Below, piece after piece: positions 47,474 to 64,000 of a stretch of DNA of 64,000 nucleotides (positions are counted from its first letter, which is position 1; every line of letters starts with the position of its first letter). Origin of the DNA: Xestospongia muta (Eukaryota > Porifera > Demospongiae > Haplosclerida > Petrosiidae); NCBI GenBank assembly GCA_963693285.1, contig OY848931.1:4134079-4198078 (forward strand), given 5' to 3'. Under the pieces are notes generated by a model. The model was given only the letters and a program-made list of their open reading frames with translations. It was not told the origin of the DNA and did no database searches. The translations under genes and the position numbers were made by a program.

Positions 47474-47586
47474 TTTTCCCGCCATAATGCTGAGTCACGC
47501 GTTTAACTTTCTATATTTTCCCGCCATAATGGTGGTCACGCGTTTGCTGTTCCTTGCTAGGAGTGTGCTGATAATATTTTCCCGCC
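47474..47586. promoter_or_regulatory. repeated TTTTCCCGCC / GTCACGCGTTT boxes
   Basis: TTTTCCCGCC occurs at 47474, 47516 and 47577, and GTCACGCGTTT at 47494 and 47535. A further gtcacgcgttgg lies at 45934. The first resembles an E2F site and the second contains ACGCGT. No gene start is recognised beside them, so they may mark the promoter of an unrecognised transcript or be part of a repeat. Confidence 0.5.
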
Positions 47587-47861
47587 TAACTAATTTGTGT
47601 GCTCATTAGTAATGGTCCTTCTTTGGTTGGACTTTTGAGATCTTTACCAGTTTAATTTCTGTTTCAGTGTTTATTTTAATCAAATTCTTTTTAGATCCAG
47701 CTTGTTTGTTATTTGTTTAAAAATTCATCAGGTTTGGACACTTAGGACCAGCCAACTACTCTAGTATTAGTAGTACGTACTTGTAAATATAATACAACAC
47801 AAAGCATATAACAATATTATTGATGTTTTTTCACTTCTTTGTAATAAAACATTGTCAAGAT

Positions 47862-50465
47862 TTAGTCATTAGGTTGAATTTGAAGGGTAATTCTCTGTTG
47901 GTTATCAAGACATTCTTTTACCTTATTTTCTGTCATAGTTAATCTTTGTTCAAGGATTGATACGGTCTATGAGGAGACAAGTGATTGTAATAGTTAGCTT
48001 TACAACAATAATACTAAACTCTCCTTTAATAAACACGTAGAATAAAAGCTTAATTAAAAACAATGAAACACACAAAATTGGACACCTTGGGACCTACTAA
48101 AATAATATTGATATAGTTCCAACGTAATAGGACTACAACTGTTTTTACATTGTAGAGGTTCTTATTTCAAACTAAGTACCGTATATCGGGGAAACTTTCA
48201 CGTCGGGATATTTTCGCGAATTGATGAAATTGTGTTTTTTTTGCAAACATAAATTTTACGAATTTTCTGCGTAACCATTTGCCACGCCCATAATTGTAAG
48301 AAATTGGTGAGGGATATTTTTACGATGGAGTTAAATTCGTAAAATTCACAAAAATTTAGCAACGTGAATGTTTCCCAATATATGGTATGTTATATGTAGA
48401 CTGTGGTCTAAAGTATAGTACTTACTTGTGTTAATATATCTAATTGTCCTACAATGTGTTCTAGTGTAGTAGCTAGTTGAGGTGGCATAGTTAAAGGTTC
48501 TAATGGTGTTGTATGGTGGTGAGTTAAAGATGGTATTTCTTCCTTGTGAGAAGGGTAATCAGTAGGAGGAGGAGGAGAATGTGATAGTTGTGGAGAGTGG
48601 AAGAGTTGAGGACCAACATTGACTATATTTGGTTTGGGCTGCATGTGATCTATAGGAGCTTTCAATGGATCAAGCTGTAAATATAAATACAGTTTGTAGT
48701 AACAAAAATAATACGTTTCATTATTAATAATAAAAGATTTGTTTTGTTTACCTCATGTTTTGCTGGTCCATTAGTAGCTATACTGGTGGGTGGAGGATCA
48801 TGTGTATGAGAGGGCGTGACTGCTACCCTCTTCCTCTTACCCTTTAAAACTATGTAACATAAGGGTATACATGTACATGTACATGTATATTACCTACCTT
48901 CAGAATAGTCAACAGAATCAAAATTAGTCTTCCAAACTAAAACCTGTTTATAAAGTGAAATAAAGTACATACATACATTAGTATAATATATACTTGTTCA
49001 TCAGCTCCTACTGAAGCAAAAAATTCTCCAGATGGTGAGAATGTCACATCCATAGCTGCTGCCTGTAAAAATGGACATATAAAATGCCCTTATCTAAAGT
49101 ACAATTAATTTTGACTACAGCAACGTTTGTTTAAGCATTTTTTAATGTTCACTACTAGCTTGCCTTGTGTCCATGTAATGTATAGAAAGGTCGTCCTTCA
49201 ATAAGATCAAAAACCTACAAGTGGAGAGTCTAACATTACAATACAATAGATTATGAAATACCTTTAATGAATTGTCATTGGATGCTGATAAGAGATAGTT
49301 CCCTGAAGGATGAAAAACTACACTATTAACAGCATTGCTATGAGCTGGAAAAAGAGAAACAAGAACATATAAAAAACATTAGAATTTATAACGATACTTT
49401 TAAAGATGACAACAAATATTGTATGCAATTATATATATCCTATTGTAGCATATACCTTGGTAGTACTGTAGTAATCGGTTGACTCTAATGTCCCATATTT
49501 TGACTGTGTTATCTGTTGTTCCCATTGCTATGCAGTTTCCATCAGGATGAAAAGCAACTGTATTGGCGTAACTACATGGACACAATGAAACATCATCATC
49601 AACTTGTGATCACTAACCCATTCTGTTCATGAAATGTTTGAATACAAGTCTTGTTCATTCTGTCCCAGAGTTTAACAGTTTTATCATCACTAGCAGAAAC
49701 TATTAAACGACCATCATGAGAGAACCGTGCACTGCGAACCCAGTTAGTATGTCCACTGAGAGAAAACTGAAACTTTTGTCTGTGAACAGTCCAAACCTAT
49801 AGCAACAAACTATGGCAGACAATATCTTTATATTAAAACACACCTTAATTGTCTTATCATCTGAGGCAGTCAAAAGGGACTGACCATCAGAGGCAAATTC
49901 TACATGACGTACGGAAGCAGTATGAGCTTTAAATACAGTTGATTCTCCTTTACTATATGTTAATAAATAGTTATTAACAAGGACACGCCCCTCTTGTTAT
50001 AAGGGATATTATTACATGTATTATGTTACTATGGTTACTTACACACTAGGTATCCACAGTCGCACTGTCTTATCACGAGAAGCTGATGCTACCAAATGTC
50101 CCGATGGAGAAAAATCAACTGAAAGAATGGCATCCTAAAAGTACAAAGGATAGTTCCCTCTTTTATCATCTAAATGTATATGTACCTTGTGTCCAACAAA
50201 CCGATAAGCTCTGGACTGTGGTTTGAAATGCCACACCATCAAACAAGAGTCCATTGATCCAGTGGCTGTGTAAAGACAAATCATTACATGTTTTATGGTT
50301 TATATTGTATTACCTAGTTGCTTCATGTTTGGGTTAAAAGCCACACTTGTCACAGTGTCTTTGTGGCCTTTAAAATGTCTTTCTAATGTTGGGTCCTCCT
50401 AATATAAAGTGGGTGGTAACACAGAATTAAAACTCCTACATTCTATGACTCACTAAATTTGCCAT
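47862..50465 (-). CDS. POC1: POC1 centriolar WD40 protein
   Basis: WD40 protein needed for centriole and basal-body stability. Fourteen minus-strand exons: 50465-50454, 50398-50314, 50265-50186, 50134-50043, 49952-49844, 49796-49618, 49571-49456, 49344-49262, 49214-49164, 49062-48994, 48943-48898, 48849-48752, 48674-48426 and 47966-47862. They give 457 residues. Seven WD repeats (about 10-295) match POC1, with [36 protein letters not shown] and [17 protein letters not shown] Pro/Ser/His-rich linker follows. The C-terminal POC1 coiled coil ends [19 protein letters not shown]. The intron after 49164 uses a GC donor. Head-to-head with GCP2. Confidence 0.95.
48177..48387. mobile_element. MITE-like element with terminal inverted repeats
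   Basis: A 211-bp non-coding block in the last POC1 intron. The left end TACCGTATATCGGGGAAAC and the right end, read in reverse complement, TACCATATATTGGGAAAC, form terminal inverted repeats of about 26 bp. Internal segments aaattttacgaatttt and aaattcgtaaaattc are also inverted. The TA at each end could be a Tc1/mariner-type target duplication. No transposase. Confidence 0.75.
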
Positions 50466-50780
50466 TTTGCTAAACTTCAAATCAACACATCTCTGAACTA
50501 GAAAGAAGATAAATATATTAAAGGTCATAAAATGATTGTTACTTTACTCAAGTCTTCAGCTGACTGGCTGCTGAGTTTTGAAATTAGCGCCACCACGCCC
50601 ACTTGGCAAGTAATTCTAAATGATGACCACTATTATTTGGTGGTGGGCGCGCCAATATTCAAGCATGGTACTATTGGACTGAATTGAACAGCTGCCACTT
50701 CATTTTTTACAGTAAGGATTTAAATAATTTAAGATAAAAAATACCTTTATTTCTACTCCTCTTCCAGGAACATTAGGATA
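50466..50780. promoter_or_regulatory. divergent POC1/GCP2 promoter with E2F-like site
   Basis: The two start codons are 315 bp apart. GGGCGCGCCAA at 50645-50655 (TTGGCGCGCCC on the other strand) fits an E2F site and overlaps a CCAAT-like gccaat. A second gcgcc element is near 50586. A probable 56-bp 5'UTR intron of GCP2 lies at 50712-50767. Both products build centrosomes, so shared cell-cycle control is a reasonable inference. Confidence 0.6.
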
Positions 50781-53707
50781 ATGTCACACGAGTTCAAATT
50801 ACATCACTTGACGTCACAACTCTTACAATTATTACAACTTCAGCATCTTTCTCCTGATGCCTACAATGACACCCTCTTACGTCACATGACACCTTATGTC
50901 ACCACTCAAATTAGTGCCCATACAGCTCTGAGAAAGATCGCTGAACACTCATCAAAGAGGGAGGAATTTTTACAACGATATAGCAGTTTAAAAATTAAAC
51001 AACCTCGTGAGTTAGACCCTCTTGTTTATTTCTTATCAAAACTTGTTGATGACCAAAAATTATGCAATTTTATCCGTGAACGTCGACCCCCTATGACTGC
51101 TCGGGTTCCAGTACAGGTTTATGATTTCCAACAACTGGAAATACCAGTCGGAGTGGCTATACCAGAACTCCCCCCACAGGGCACAAAACTGACACATAAA
51201 CAATTAGAAACTTTAAAAGGTCAGTTGTCAAACTTTGCATCAAAAATAGAGGAAGCAGATAAAAAGAAAAAGCAGAGAACAGAGTCTATTTCCGGAGAAT
51301 TTCCTCATCTCCCTTCTTGGTTGTCAAAACGACTATATCTGACATCTGATTACACCCACTTGTCATTACCATCCAAACTAGTCACAGGACCACTTGGGTC
51401 CCAGTCTCTAAGTAATCAGCAACTAGCTATTATGAATGACATGTTACATCTCATGCAAGGATCCAGTGGGCGCTACATCACAGCCAAACCATTGAAAGAA
51501 GATCAGAAACGAGACTTTATTCTGGACCAAACTCTGGACATTTCTTTACAAACATTAGTCAATCGTATTTTACCAATCTGTTCTCATTACTCAATAGTCT
51601 GTCGTTTTATTGAAGAGCATGCTAAATTCATTCATGGTACAATTAACCAGGCTCTGTCAGCTGCTATGAGGGGATTAGTACGAGAGTATTTGTTACTAAC
51701 AGCACAGTTGGAGTACCAGTATAAAATTGGAGAGCTGACATTACAGAAGATGTGGTATTACATACAGCCATGTATGCGTACATTAGAACTGCTGGCCAAT
51801 GTTGCTGTTACTGTAAATAGAGCAAGGCATTGTCGAGGTGGACGGACACTTGCTTTATTGCACAATATGACCATTGGACTTATGGGTGATGTACAAATAC
51901 AGAAGCTAGCACTACATTTAACACATTCTGCTTGTGTCCCGTTCTTTGAAATGCTCTCACAGTGGCTTCTCAAAGGTGAGGTAAATGACCCTTATGGTGA
52001 GTTCATGATTAAAGAGAACAAAGAAATCAATCAGGGTAGTTTACATGAAGAGTATAATGACTACTTCTGGGAAAGACGCTACACAGCTTTTCAAGAAAAT
52101 ATTCCCATCTTTCTTGAACTAGTGGCAGAGAAGATTCTTCAAACAGGAAAGTATTTAAATGTCCTACGAACGTGTGGTCGAGAACTTGAGACTCCTGAAA
52201 CAACAAAGCAACTAGAATACACACTAAACAATCGTTATTATATGGAACAAATTGACAATGCATACAACCATGCTAGCAAGCAGCTTCTTAATCTTATCAT
52301 TCGAGAGAACGATCTTATTGGTCACTTACACTCAATTAAACATTATTTTTTACTTGATCAAGGGGACTTGTTTGTTCATTTCATGGATATAGCTGAGGAT
52401 GAACTTCAGAAACCAATCAGTCTCATTCCTATGTCTCGACTTGAGTCTCTGATGGAACTAGCACTGCGTACCAGTGTTGTGAACTCAGACCCTTATAAGG
52501 ACAATATTAGAGTCATTCTGGAGCCGTACAATCTCAAGATATTTCTACGTCATGTGATATCAGTTCAACCGGAGCAGCTAGAACACGGGATCTCACCTCC
52601 TGTGGTCACTCGTCCTGCATCTTCAACAGGTCTACCAGGTAAGGAGTTATTTGGACAGAGAACAATGTCTTGTGATTTGTAATGCTTGAGAATTAAAGCA
52701 ACTGTACAAGTCTCTACTACTGGTAATGGATATAATGTACTTAAAGGTACTAGAGCCTAGATCTTAACTGAAATGCCTTATATGGTATCCATTACTAGTA
52801 GATTAGAACACTAGTAATAGAATTTATTACTGACTATAATATGCCTCACTTGTTAGGTTATGAATGTTTGAGTCTTGACTATCAAGTGAAGTGGCCTCTC
52901 TCTCTAATATTAAGTCGACGCTGTCTCACTCGTTATCAACTCATCTTTAGACATCTTTTCTCTTGTAAGTATGTTGAGAGAGAACTTACCATTGCTTGGA
53001 AGGACAACAAGAACACACAGAGAGCTCCAACCAAAACAACACTAAGGTACAATCTAATAATACAATAATAGTGGAGACTTATCTCTCTGTGTTGTCATAT
53101 TAGGAGTACAGCTGCTTTTGCTCTTCTCCAGCGTATGTTAAACTTTATTCAAGGGCTACAATACTATATGAGCTATGAGGTCTTAGAACCAAACTACCGT
53201 CAATTGGAGAAGAAAATAACACAAGTGGACACAATAGATGAAGTGTTAGCCAGACATACAGGTATTGTCTAAACTGACACACATGTACATTATGTGTTCA
53301 CTTCTTTGTAGATTTTCTCGATCGTTGTCTTAAGGATTGTCTCCTGACCAATCGAGAAGTTGTGGAGTTGACTAATCGTCTGTTTCAATGTTGTTTGACA
53401 TTTGCATCATTTATGCAGGTCAAGATTACCAATATTATAAATTATGCTATTATTTTATTACTTTTATTTTCATTTCTTTTGACTACTATTAAATTAATCT
53501 CTTTCTCACACAACACAGGCCATATCAGGGTCTACAATAACAAAAGAGTCTCTTCCAGAGATCAAAACTCATGAGGGAACATTCACTCGGGATCTTTCTT
53601 CTCTTCTTGGCATCCTCAATGAGATGTCTAGAGTGGAGTCTGAACGATCTTGGGGTCACATGATCACAAGACTCGATTACAATAGTTTTTACAGTGTTTA
53701 TACATAA
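50781..53707 (+). CDS. TUBGCP2: gamma-tubulin complex component 2
   Basis: Core gamma-tubulin small complex subunit that nucleates microtubules at centrosomes. Exons 50781-52638, 52857-53046, 53104-53261, 53312-53418 and 53519-53707 join in phase to give 833 residues. Family features: SGRYITAKPL then DQTLDISLQTLVNRILPICSH, SLLQ-type GRIP1 helices with TLQKMWYYIQPCMRTLELLA, NDPYGEFMI, TGKYLNVLRTCG, and IKHYFLLDQGDLFVHFMDIA. The GRIP2 start is SLDYQVKWPLSLILSRRCL. GCP2 is preferred over GCP3 because of these segments. The unusually long single first exon (1,858 bp) contrasts with the intron-dense neighbours. Confidence 0.95.
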
Positions 53708-53981
53708 TTATGTAGTTGTATATAATATTTTAATATCAGTAGACTTTGAGTTAGTCTATTTTTCTTAGTGTACAAAAAAGAAAAATCTTTAAATTTGAAC
53801 AATATTACTAAATAATGCACCAAATAATACTAATTTGATAATCATTTGTGTATAAAAACAATGTGAGGTATGTCATCTCTTGTGTTGTTATATAGTATAA
53901 CAATGTATAATAAAGTCTATAGAACTCACTTCAATACAAACAAAATGATTACAATATATAGTTTATCAATCTTGAATTATA
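53708..53981. other. short intergenic region between convergent genes
   Basis: Shared 3' region of GCP2 and the membrane-protein gene. AATAAA-like signals occur (ataataaagtc near 53906). Nothing else seen. Confidence 0.6.
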
Positions 53982-55090
53982 TTAAGTTTCAGCAAATTGT
54001 AGGATAGGTTGCCGTCCTTCAGTTGATGATATCTTTAATGGAGAGAAAGAGAGAATATTTATTATAATGAAGTTAGTGGTTCTTATTAGTAGTACAGTAA
54101 TGCAAACTGATGTAATATTGATGTTGGAAGTGAAATTGATGTAATATTGATGTTGGAAGTGAAATTGATGTAATATTGATGTTGGAAGTGAAATTGATGA
54201 TAGTACCGTGAATGCAGCTTCTCTGTCATCATCATCCTCATCCTCATATTCTTCCTCTTCGTCATCACTTCCTTCCAAATTATGAAGAGGCATTAAGTGT
54301 AACCTTAGTTTTCTCATTCTGAGAAAGAGAGAGAGAGAGATATTCCATCACACAACAGATTGACATTCGACTTACCTTCTATATCTCCGTACACATAGTA
54401 CCTGAAAGATAACAAGTGTAAATCAAAAAAGTACAAAGTGTAAACATTGGTTGGTTCAACATATAACAATGTTGCTATAGCAACATATTATGTTATTATA
54501 TAGTCAGTATGATTAGGTAGGTTTAAAACAAAGATATCAATCAAAAATGTCGTCTTGAATATGGTTACATGCAGAAATTATCAATGGTAATAACTTACTA
54601 TGGCAACAATAATGACAATAAGTACTAACAAACACAATGGCGGTATTGTGATGTAGAGTAGAAGACGTGATTCAATTGATAGTTGTGAACCAGTGGGTGT
54701 GATCGTTGTTGTGGAGGTGTTTGAGAAATAGGAATATGATGAGGAACTAGTCAATGATGGAGACACAAAAGACATCACAGAAATGGCGAGGGAAGATGGT
54801 GATGGAGACACAGAAGTAGTGAGGGAAGACATCACAAAAGTAGTATGGGAAAATGATGTGTGTGGCATTAACGGAGTTGTACTCAGTGTGTTGGTCACGT
54901 GATGGATTTCAGTTGTAGAGTTGAGCCATAAGTCAGTACTGTCAGTGTCATTGTCAAATTCATCATCAATCTCAGCAAAAGCTGTAAGAAAATACTCTAA
55001 ATAAATGAGGATATTTTTGATAGATTTTTTACCTAACTGTAATACTGAATGTAGTAATAGCACGGCAGTAGGTACAGCAGAAACTAACAT
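53982..55090 (-). CDS. orphan type I single-pass membrane protein
   Basis: Exons 55090-55033, 54981-54599, 54401-54376, 54318-54207 and 54032-53982 join in phase to give 209 residues. A signal peptide (about 1-20) is followed by an acidic then Ser/Thr-rich, N-glycosylatable ectodomain without Cys (about 21-125). A strong membrane segment (about 131-153, ending in Cys-Val-Arg-Arg-Tyr-Arg-Arg) follows. The cytoplasmic tail has a long Asp/Glu run (SDDEEEEYEDEDDDDREAA) and ends GRQPILQFAET. I recognise no family. It shares a 74-bp divergent promoter with eIF4E3. An X-box-like palindrome sits in intron 2 at 54471-54484. Confidence 0.75.
54108..54202. repeat. 29-bp tandem repeat
   Basis: About three copies of tgatgtaatattgatgttgg plus aagtgaaat, in the last intron of the membrane-protein gene. 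Confidence 0.93.
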
Positions 55091-55164
55091 GGTGAACTCT
55101 AGTATAACTTAGTGGGTGTGGTTATTAAAATTAAATTTAGGGGCGTTAACGTTCTTAAACCACA
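55091..55164. promoter_or_regulatory. divergent promoter of the membrane protein and eIF4E3 genes
   Basis: Only 74 bp lie between the two ATGs. It is AT-rich with one gtgggtgtgg element, and no TATA box is clear. Confidence 0.6.
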
Positions 55165-56660
55165 ATGGCGTCTGGAGAAGGGCTTTCTTCTTCTCCTGGA
55201 CTGGTTAAACGAGAAGCTCGATTTTCAGGCAAGTCTACACCAGATAATCGGTCACCTGTCAGTTCTCGTGATGGCTCACCGGCACCAGAAAGACTGTCAG
55301 CTGTACAACAAGAGTTAGATCCTACAAGGAGGGCTGCCTCGCCCAGACTATCTCCTAAAGCACTGGAGGAACTGAAAAGTGTGGACCAGAAGAGACAGGA
55401 GAAAGGCTGGGATCCTGATGATCCACCCCTATCAACTCCATGGACATTTTGGTTTCAGAGGTAAAGAGGCTTGCATTTTATTCATCTCTCTATTCTTTTA
55501 GAACATCTACACAACCTCAGTACAGTTATGGGGTACCTGCTGACCCAAGAGACTTCTCGGAGGGTCTTCGTTCACTGTACACTGTCCAATCTATCAATGT
55601 ATGTTGTATCACAAAGGGATAATTAATGCCACACCCCTTTATAGGAATTTTTTAGTGTTTTCAATAACATAAAACCAGCTGATCAACTTTACTCGAGAGA
55701 GTGCTACCATTTAATGAGAAATGAGAATAGACGACCAATGTGGTCAGTATACCAATGACATGTACTTGTGTAGGATAAATAGGTAAAAATGATCATTGTT
55801 TGTATTTTATAGGGAGGATCATGACAATATTCATGGTGGCCAATGGACATTCAAGTGTCCAAAAGAACAAACTGTAAGTCAGTGTAACTTACCTCGAACA
55901 GTTGATCTCAGTTTTACTTACAGGTCAAAGTTTGGCTAGAACTGCTTCTGGCTGCTATTGGTGAGCAATTTGCAGACTGCACTGCTGAAGGTATGTTTTG
56001 CTAAAATGACCACACCTCCTTCTAATTTGCCGTAGATGATGATGTTGTTGGAGTGAGTGTTAAAAGTCGTGAGTATGAAAGTCAATTTCAAATATGGAAT
56101 GAAAATGCTTCAAGTGTCAGATCAGCTACGGTGAGTGCACTTGAGTTGTATTGCTTGTGAGAAAACAAACATTGGCCTTTGAAGTAATGTTAGTCTAAAA
56201 AAGATTTAAATTGCATTTTTTTTAATGCCTGGTTTGCTTGGGTGTGTGACTAATGAATAAAGTTATTAATAAAATATACTGTTGTATTAACAAGATTTAA
56301 TTCGTCTTGAATGCTTGTCTTATAGGTCATGGAAAGGGTTAGAGAGTTATTACCGGGTATTGAGATAAGAGACTTTTACACATGTGAGTACTCTTATAAA
56401 ATAGAAACTACTTGATCCTTTTCCTTTTAGCTACAAAAGAAAGACTTTCCGAGTCTTCTTCTCGCACCTATCATTCCTACCCTACACATCAGTACTTTCC
56501 ACATTCCCGTCCCTATCGTCCACCACCTCCTCGGCATGGTGGTCCTGTCCCACCCCCAAGTCTCTCTCCTTATCACTATTACCCTTCTCCTCGTCCCATG
56601 TTCCAAACGCCTTCCATTAGACCTCCACACTCTTCTCCATCTCACGGACAAACCAGTTGA
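55165..56660 (+). CDS. EIF4E3: eIF4E class 3 cap-binding protein
   Basis: mRNA 5'-cap binding protein of the eIF4E fold. Exons 55165-55460, 55502-55598, 55645-55742, 55813-55873, 55924-55990, 56036-56130, 56326-56383 and 56431-56660 join in phase to give 333 residues. An N-terminal Ser/Pro-rich region (1-85) is followed by the eIF4E core (about 90-265), from STPWTFWF through SLYTVQSI, PMWEDHDN, WLELLLAAIGEQFADC and ERVRELLPGI. Class 3 is preferred over 4EHP because GEQFADCTAEDDDVVGVSV closely follows eIF4E3. Trp at the second cap-sandwich site is kept (MWED), while the first appears to be Phe, and the dorsal Trp (Trp73 in human eIF4E) is Phe. A Pro/Tyr/His-rich C-terminal tail of about 75 residues is extra. 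Confidence 0.9.
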
Positions 56661-56950
56661 TTTGATTTGATTGTATTGTATTATAGTTCAATTTTTTATT
56701 CCGCGTACTTTTTGTCTTTTATTAGATAGCTAATATTCCTTTTAATTTACAAAAAGACATCAGATATATTATTCCAACAGAAAGTAATAATTGAATGATT
56801 AATAGAATTTAGAGTTTTAGTGGTTGGCAAAATACATGTATAACAAAATAACTTCCAATTATCATTGCAAGAAAAACAAAATGATGCTGAATTTAAATAA
56901 ATGATTAATCAGTGAAATGATATCCATTATTGAGCTAATAATACAGAGAC

Positions 56951-63000
<6,050 letters not shown>

Positions 63001-63002
63001 CT

Positions 63003-64000
63003 GAATGGACAGACACAACAAATGGATGAATATATGCTGGACAGATCAATGGATAAATTATGGTAGATGGATGGATGAATACACACACAGACAAAGAGAC
63101 AGAAAAAGAGAAACACCCACAAAAGTATACAGCCAGGTGTCAATGTAGTCTATAATATTATGTAATAATTTATAGCTCATCATAATTATGTCAAACAACT
63201 GAAGAATTTTGATACTCTTAAAAGTATAAGAAGAAAGGAAACAAGACAAGGAACCATCCACACAACTTAATTGCTTACACATATTGTTACAGCAACCAAT
63301 TTACAAATACGGTTGCTAAGCGAAAACATGCAAAAAATTTGTCCTAATCACTACTTGCCAACAATCACATTTGTACACAAATAACAAGTTGCTATGGTAA
63401 CGCCAAACAGTGATTCTTTAAATAAACACTGATAGGGTTGTTATAATTAAATTGAATCAGATCAGTTGTCTAGTCAAATAATTATGAAAATAATAGAATC
63501 ATAGCAATTAAGAAATAAAAAAATGTTTGAATTTGTAACTAATTGATTCCACTGCATTTTAGATGTACATATATATAACAATTATGTAAGAGACGCTTGT
63601 CACGTGTCACAATAAAACTTTAATATATCATGTTTTCAATCTTTCCATTCCACGAGCTATATGATATTAGTAATCCCAGTCATAACACATAGATTATAGT
63701 TCATCACATTGAAAAATCATCTCAAAACAAACAGTGTCTCAAATATGCTAAAAATGCCATTCTTACAACTCTATTTAACGGAGGTGTGTATAAAACAATA
63801 CATTCAACAATAGCAGAGTGTGACCGAGGAGGAGGTGCCACAAAACTGTGACATATGATGGTGGGGTTGGTGACCACTAATTCTTTTTCCATCTACCCCC
63901 ACATTGTACCATAAAAAATATTCAAAACTTGTGCATATTTCAGAGGCACTCCCGAGTTCACGAAGTAAGTCAGTCACAATATACAATTTAAACAATTTAT
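63003..64000. other. upstream region of the synphilin-like gene
   Basis: No confirmed exon. A GTTGCTATGGTAAC palindrome at 63388-63401 fits the X-box consensus. A minus-strand open frame at 63892-63767 (42 codons from an ATG to a gtaaga donor) could be a first exon, but its phase does not join the next known exon directly. Confidence 0.5.

Larger units (their letters stand above)
43933..47861. other. repeat-rich intergenic region between ANKRD26-like and POC1
   Basis: No protein gene recognised. Contents: X-box at 44019; a degenerate repeat of about 140-180 bp at 44600-45060 (tttggaatagtta at 44717 and 44859); palindrome-rich gttgctatggt elements at 45060-45175; an AT dinucleotide run at about 45677-45709; T-rich asymmetric DNA at 46200-47100; a duplicated cassette; a GC-rich hairpin; and repeated CCCGCC/ACGCGT boxes at 47474-47586. 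Confidence 0.75.

Noticed and set aside
43933..47861. tRNA or other structured RNA genes in the long intergenic region
   Set aside because: I found no A-box/B-box pair or cloverleaf. Only the GC-rich hairpin stands out.
51758..52263. Minus-strand frames inside GCP2
   Set aside because: Shadow frames of a strongly supported coding exon.
63767..63892. 42-codon frame from ATG to a gtaaga donor, possible first exon of the synphilin-like gene
   Set aside because: It ends in phase 0 while the next known exon (63000) needs a two-base carry-over, so it cannot be joined without another exon.

Overview
The window looks like nuclear DNA of a compact, AT-rich early-branching animal, most likely a demosponge close to Amphimedon. 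This is inferred from many very short (about 45-100 bp) GT-AG introns, metazoan-only gene families (Bcl-2, adhesion GPCR, POC1, GCP2, synphilin-like, ANKRD26-like), expanded fibrinogen-related genes, and head-to-head gene pairs a few dozen bases apart. All gene models were built by hand from splice signals, reading phase and remembered family similarity. No alignment or database search was run.

Left part (1-17.4 kb): an accessory, duplicated region. An 82-bp satellite (727-1450) precedes an adhesion GPCR with reelin-like ectodomain repeats (about 1831-7454) that carries a decayed copy of its own N-terminal exons. Then come four apparently intact fibrinogen-domain (FReD) secreted protein genes (8179, 10062, 12994, 16220), at least five FReD relics (two inverted), and duplicated 5' and 3' flanks.

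Middle (17.4-30.6 kb): LAMTOR5 (minus) is head-to-head with acylaminoacyl-peptidase APEH (plus, 20 exons, with one 6.7-kb intron full of simple repeats). A two-exon Bcl-2-family gene with a C-terminal membrane anchor follows.

Right part (31.7-64 kb): a 37-exon ANKRD26-like gene (minus, 2,239 codons), a 3.9-kb repeat-rich intergenic stretch, POC1 (minus) head-to-head with gamma-tubulin complex component 2 (plus), an orphan single-pass membrane protein (minus) head-to-head with an eIF4E class 3 gene (plus), and a synphilin-1-like ankyrin/coiled-coil gene (minus) whose 5' end is not resolved. ANKRD26, POC1 and GCP2 all act at the centriole or centrosome, so the 31.7-53.7 kb stretch is a small centrosome gene neighbourhood. 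An RFX/X-box-like motif lies 87 bp upstream of the ANKRD26-like start, and an E2F-like site lies in the POC1/GCP2 promoter.

The most unusual observations are the reelin-repeat adhesion GPCR, mosaic FReD genes with hot-spot loops, an excess of X-box-like palindromes across the window, a synphilin-1 homologue in a probable sponge, and a one-base reading-frame conflict in an otherwise perfect 91-codon LAMTOR5.
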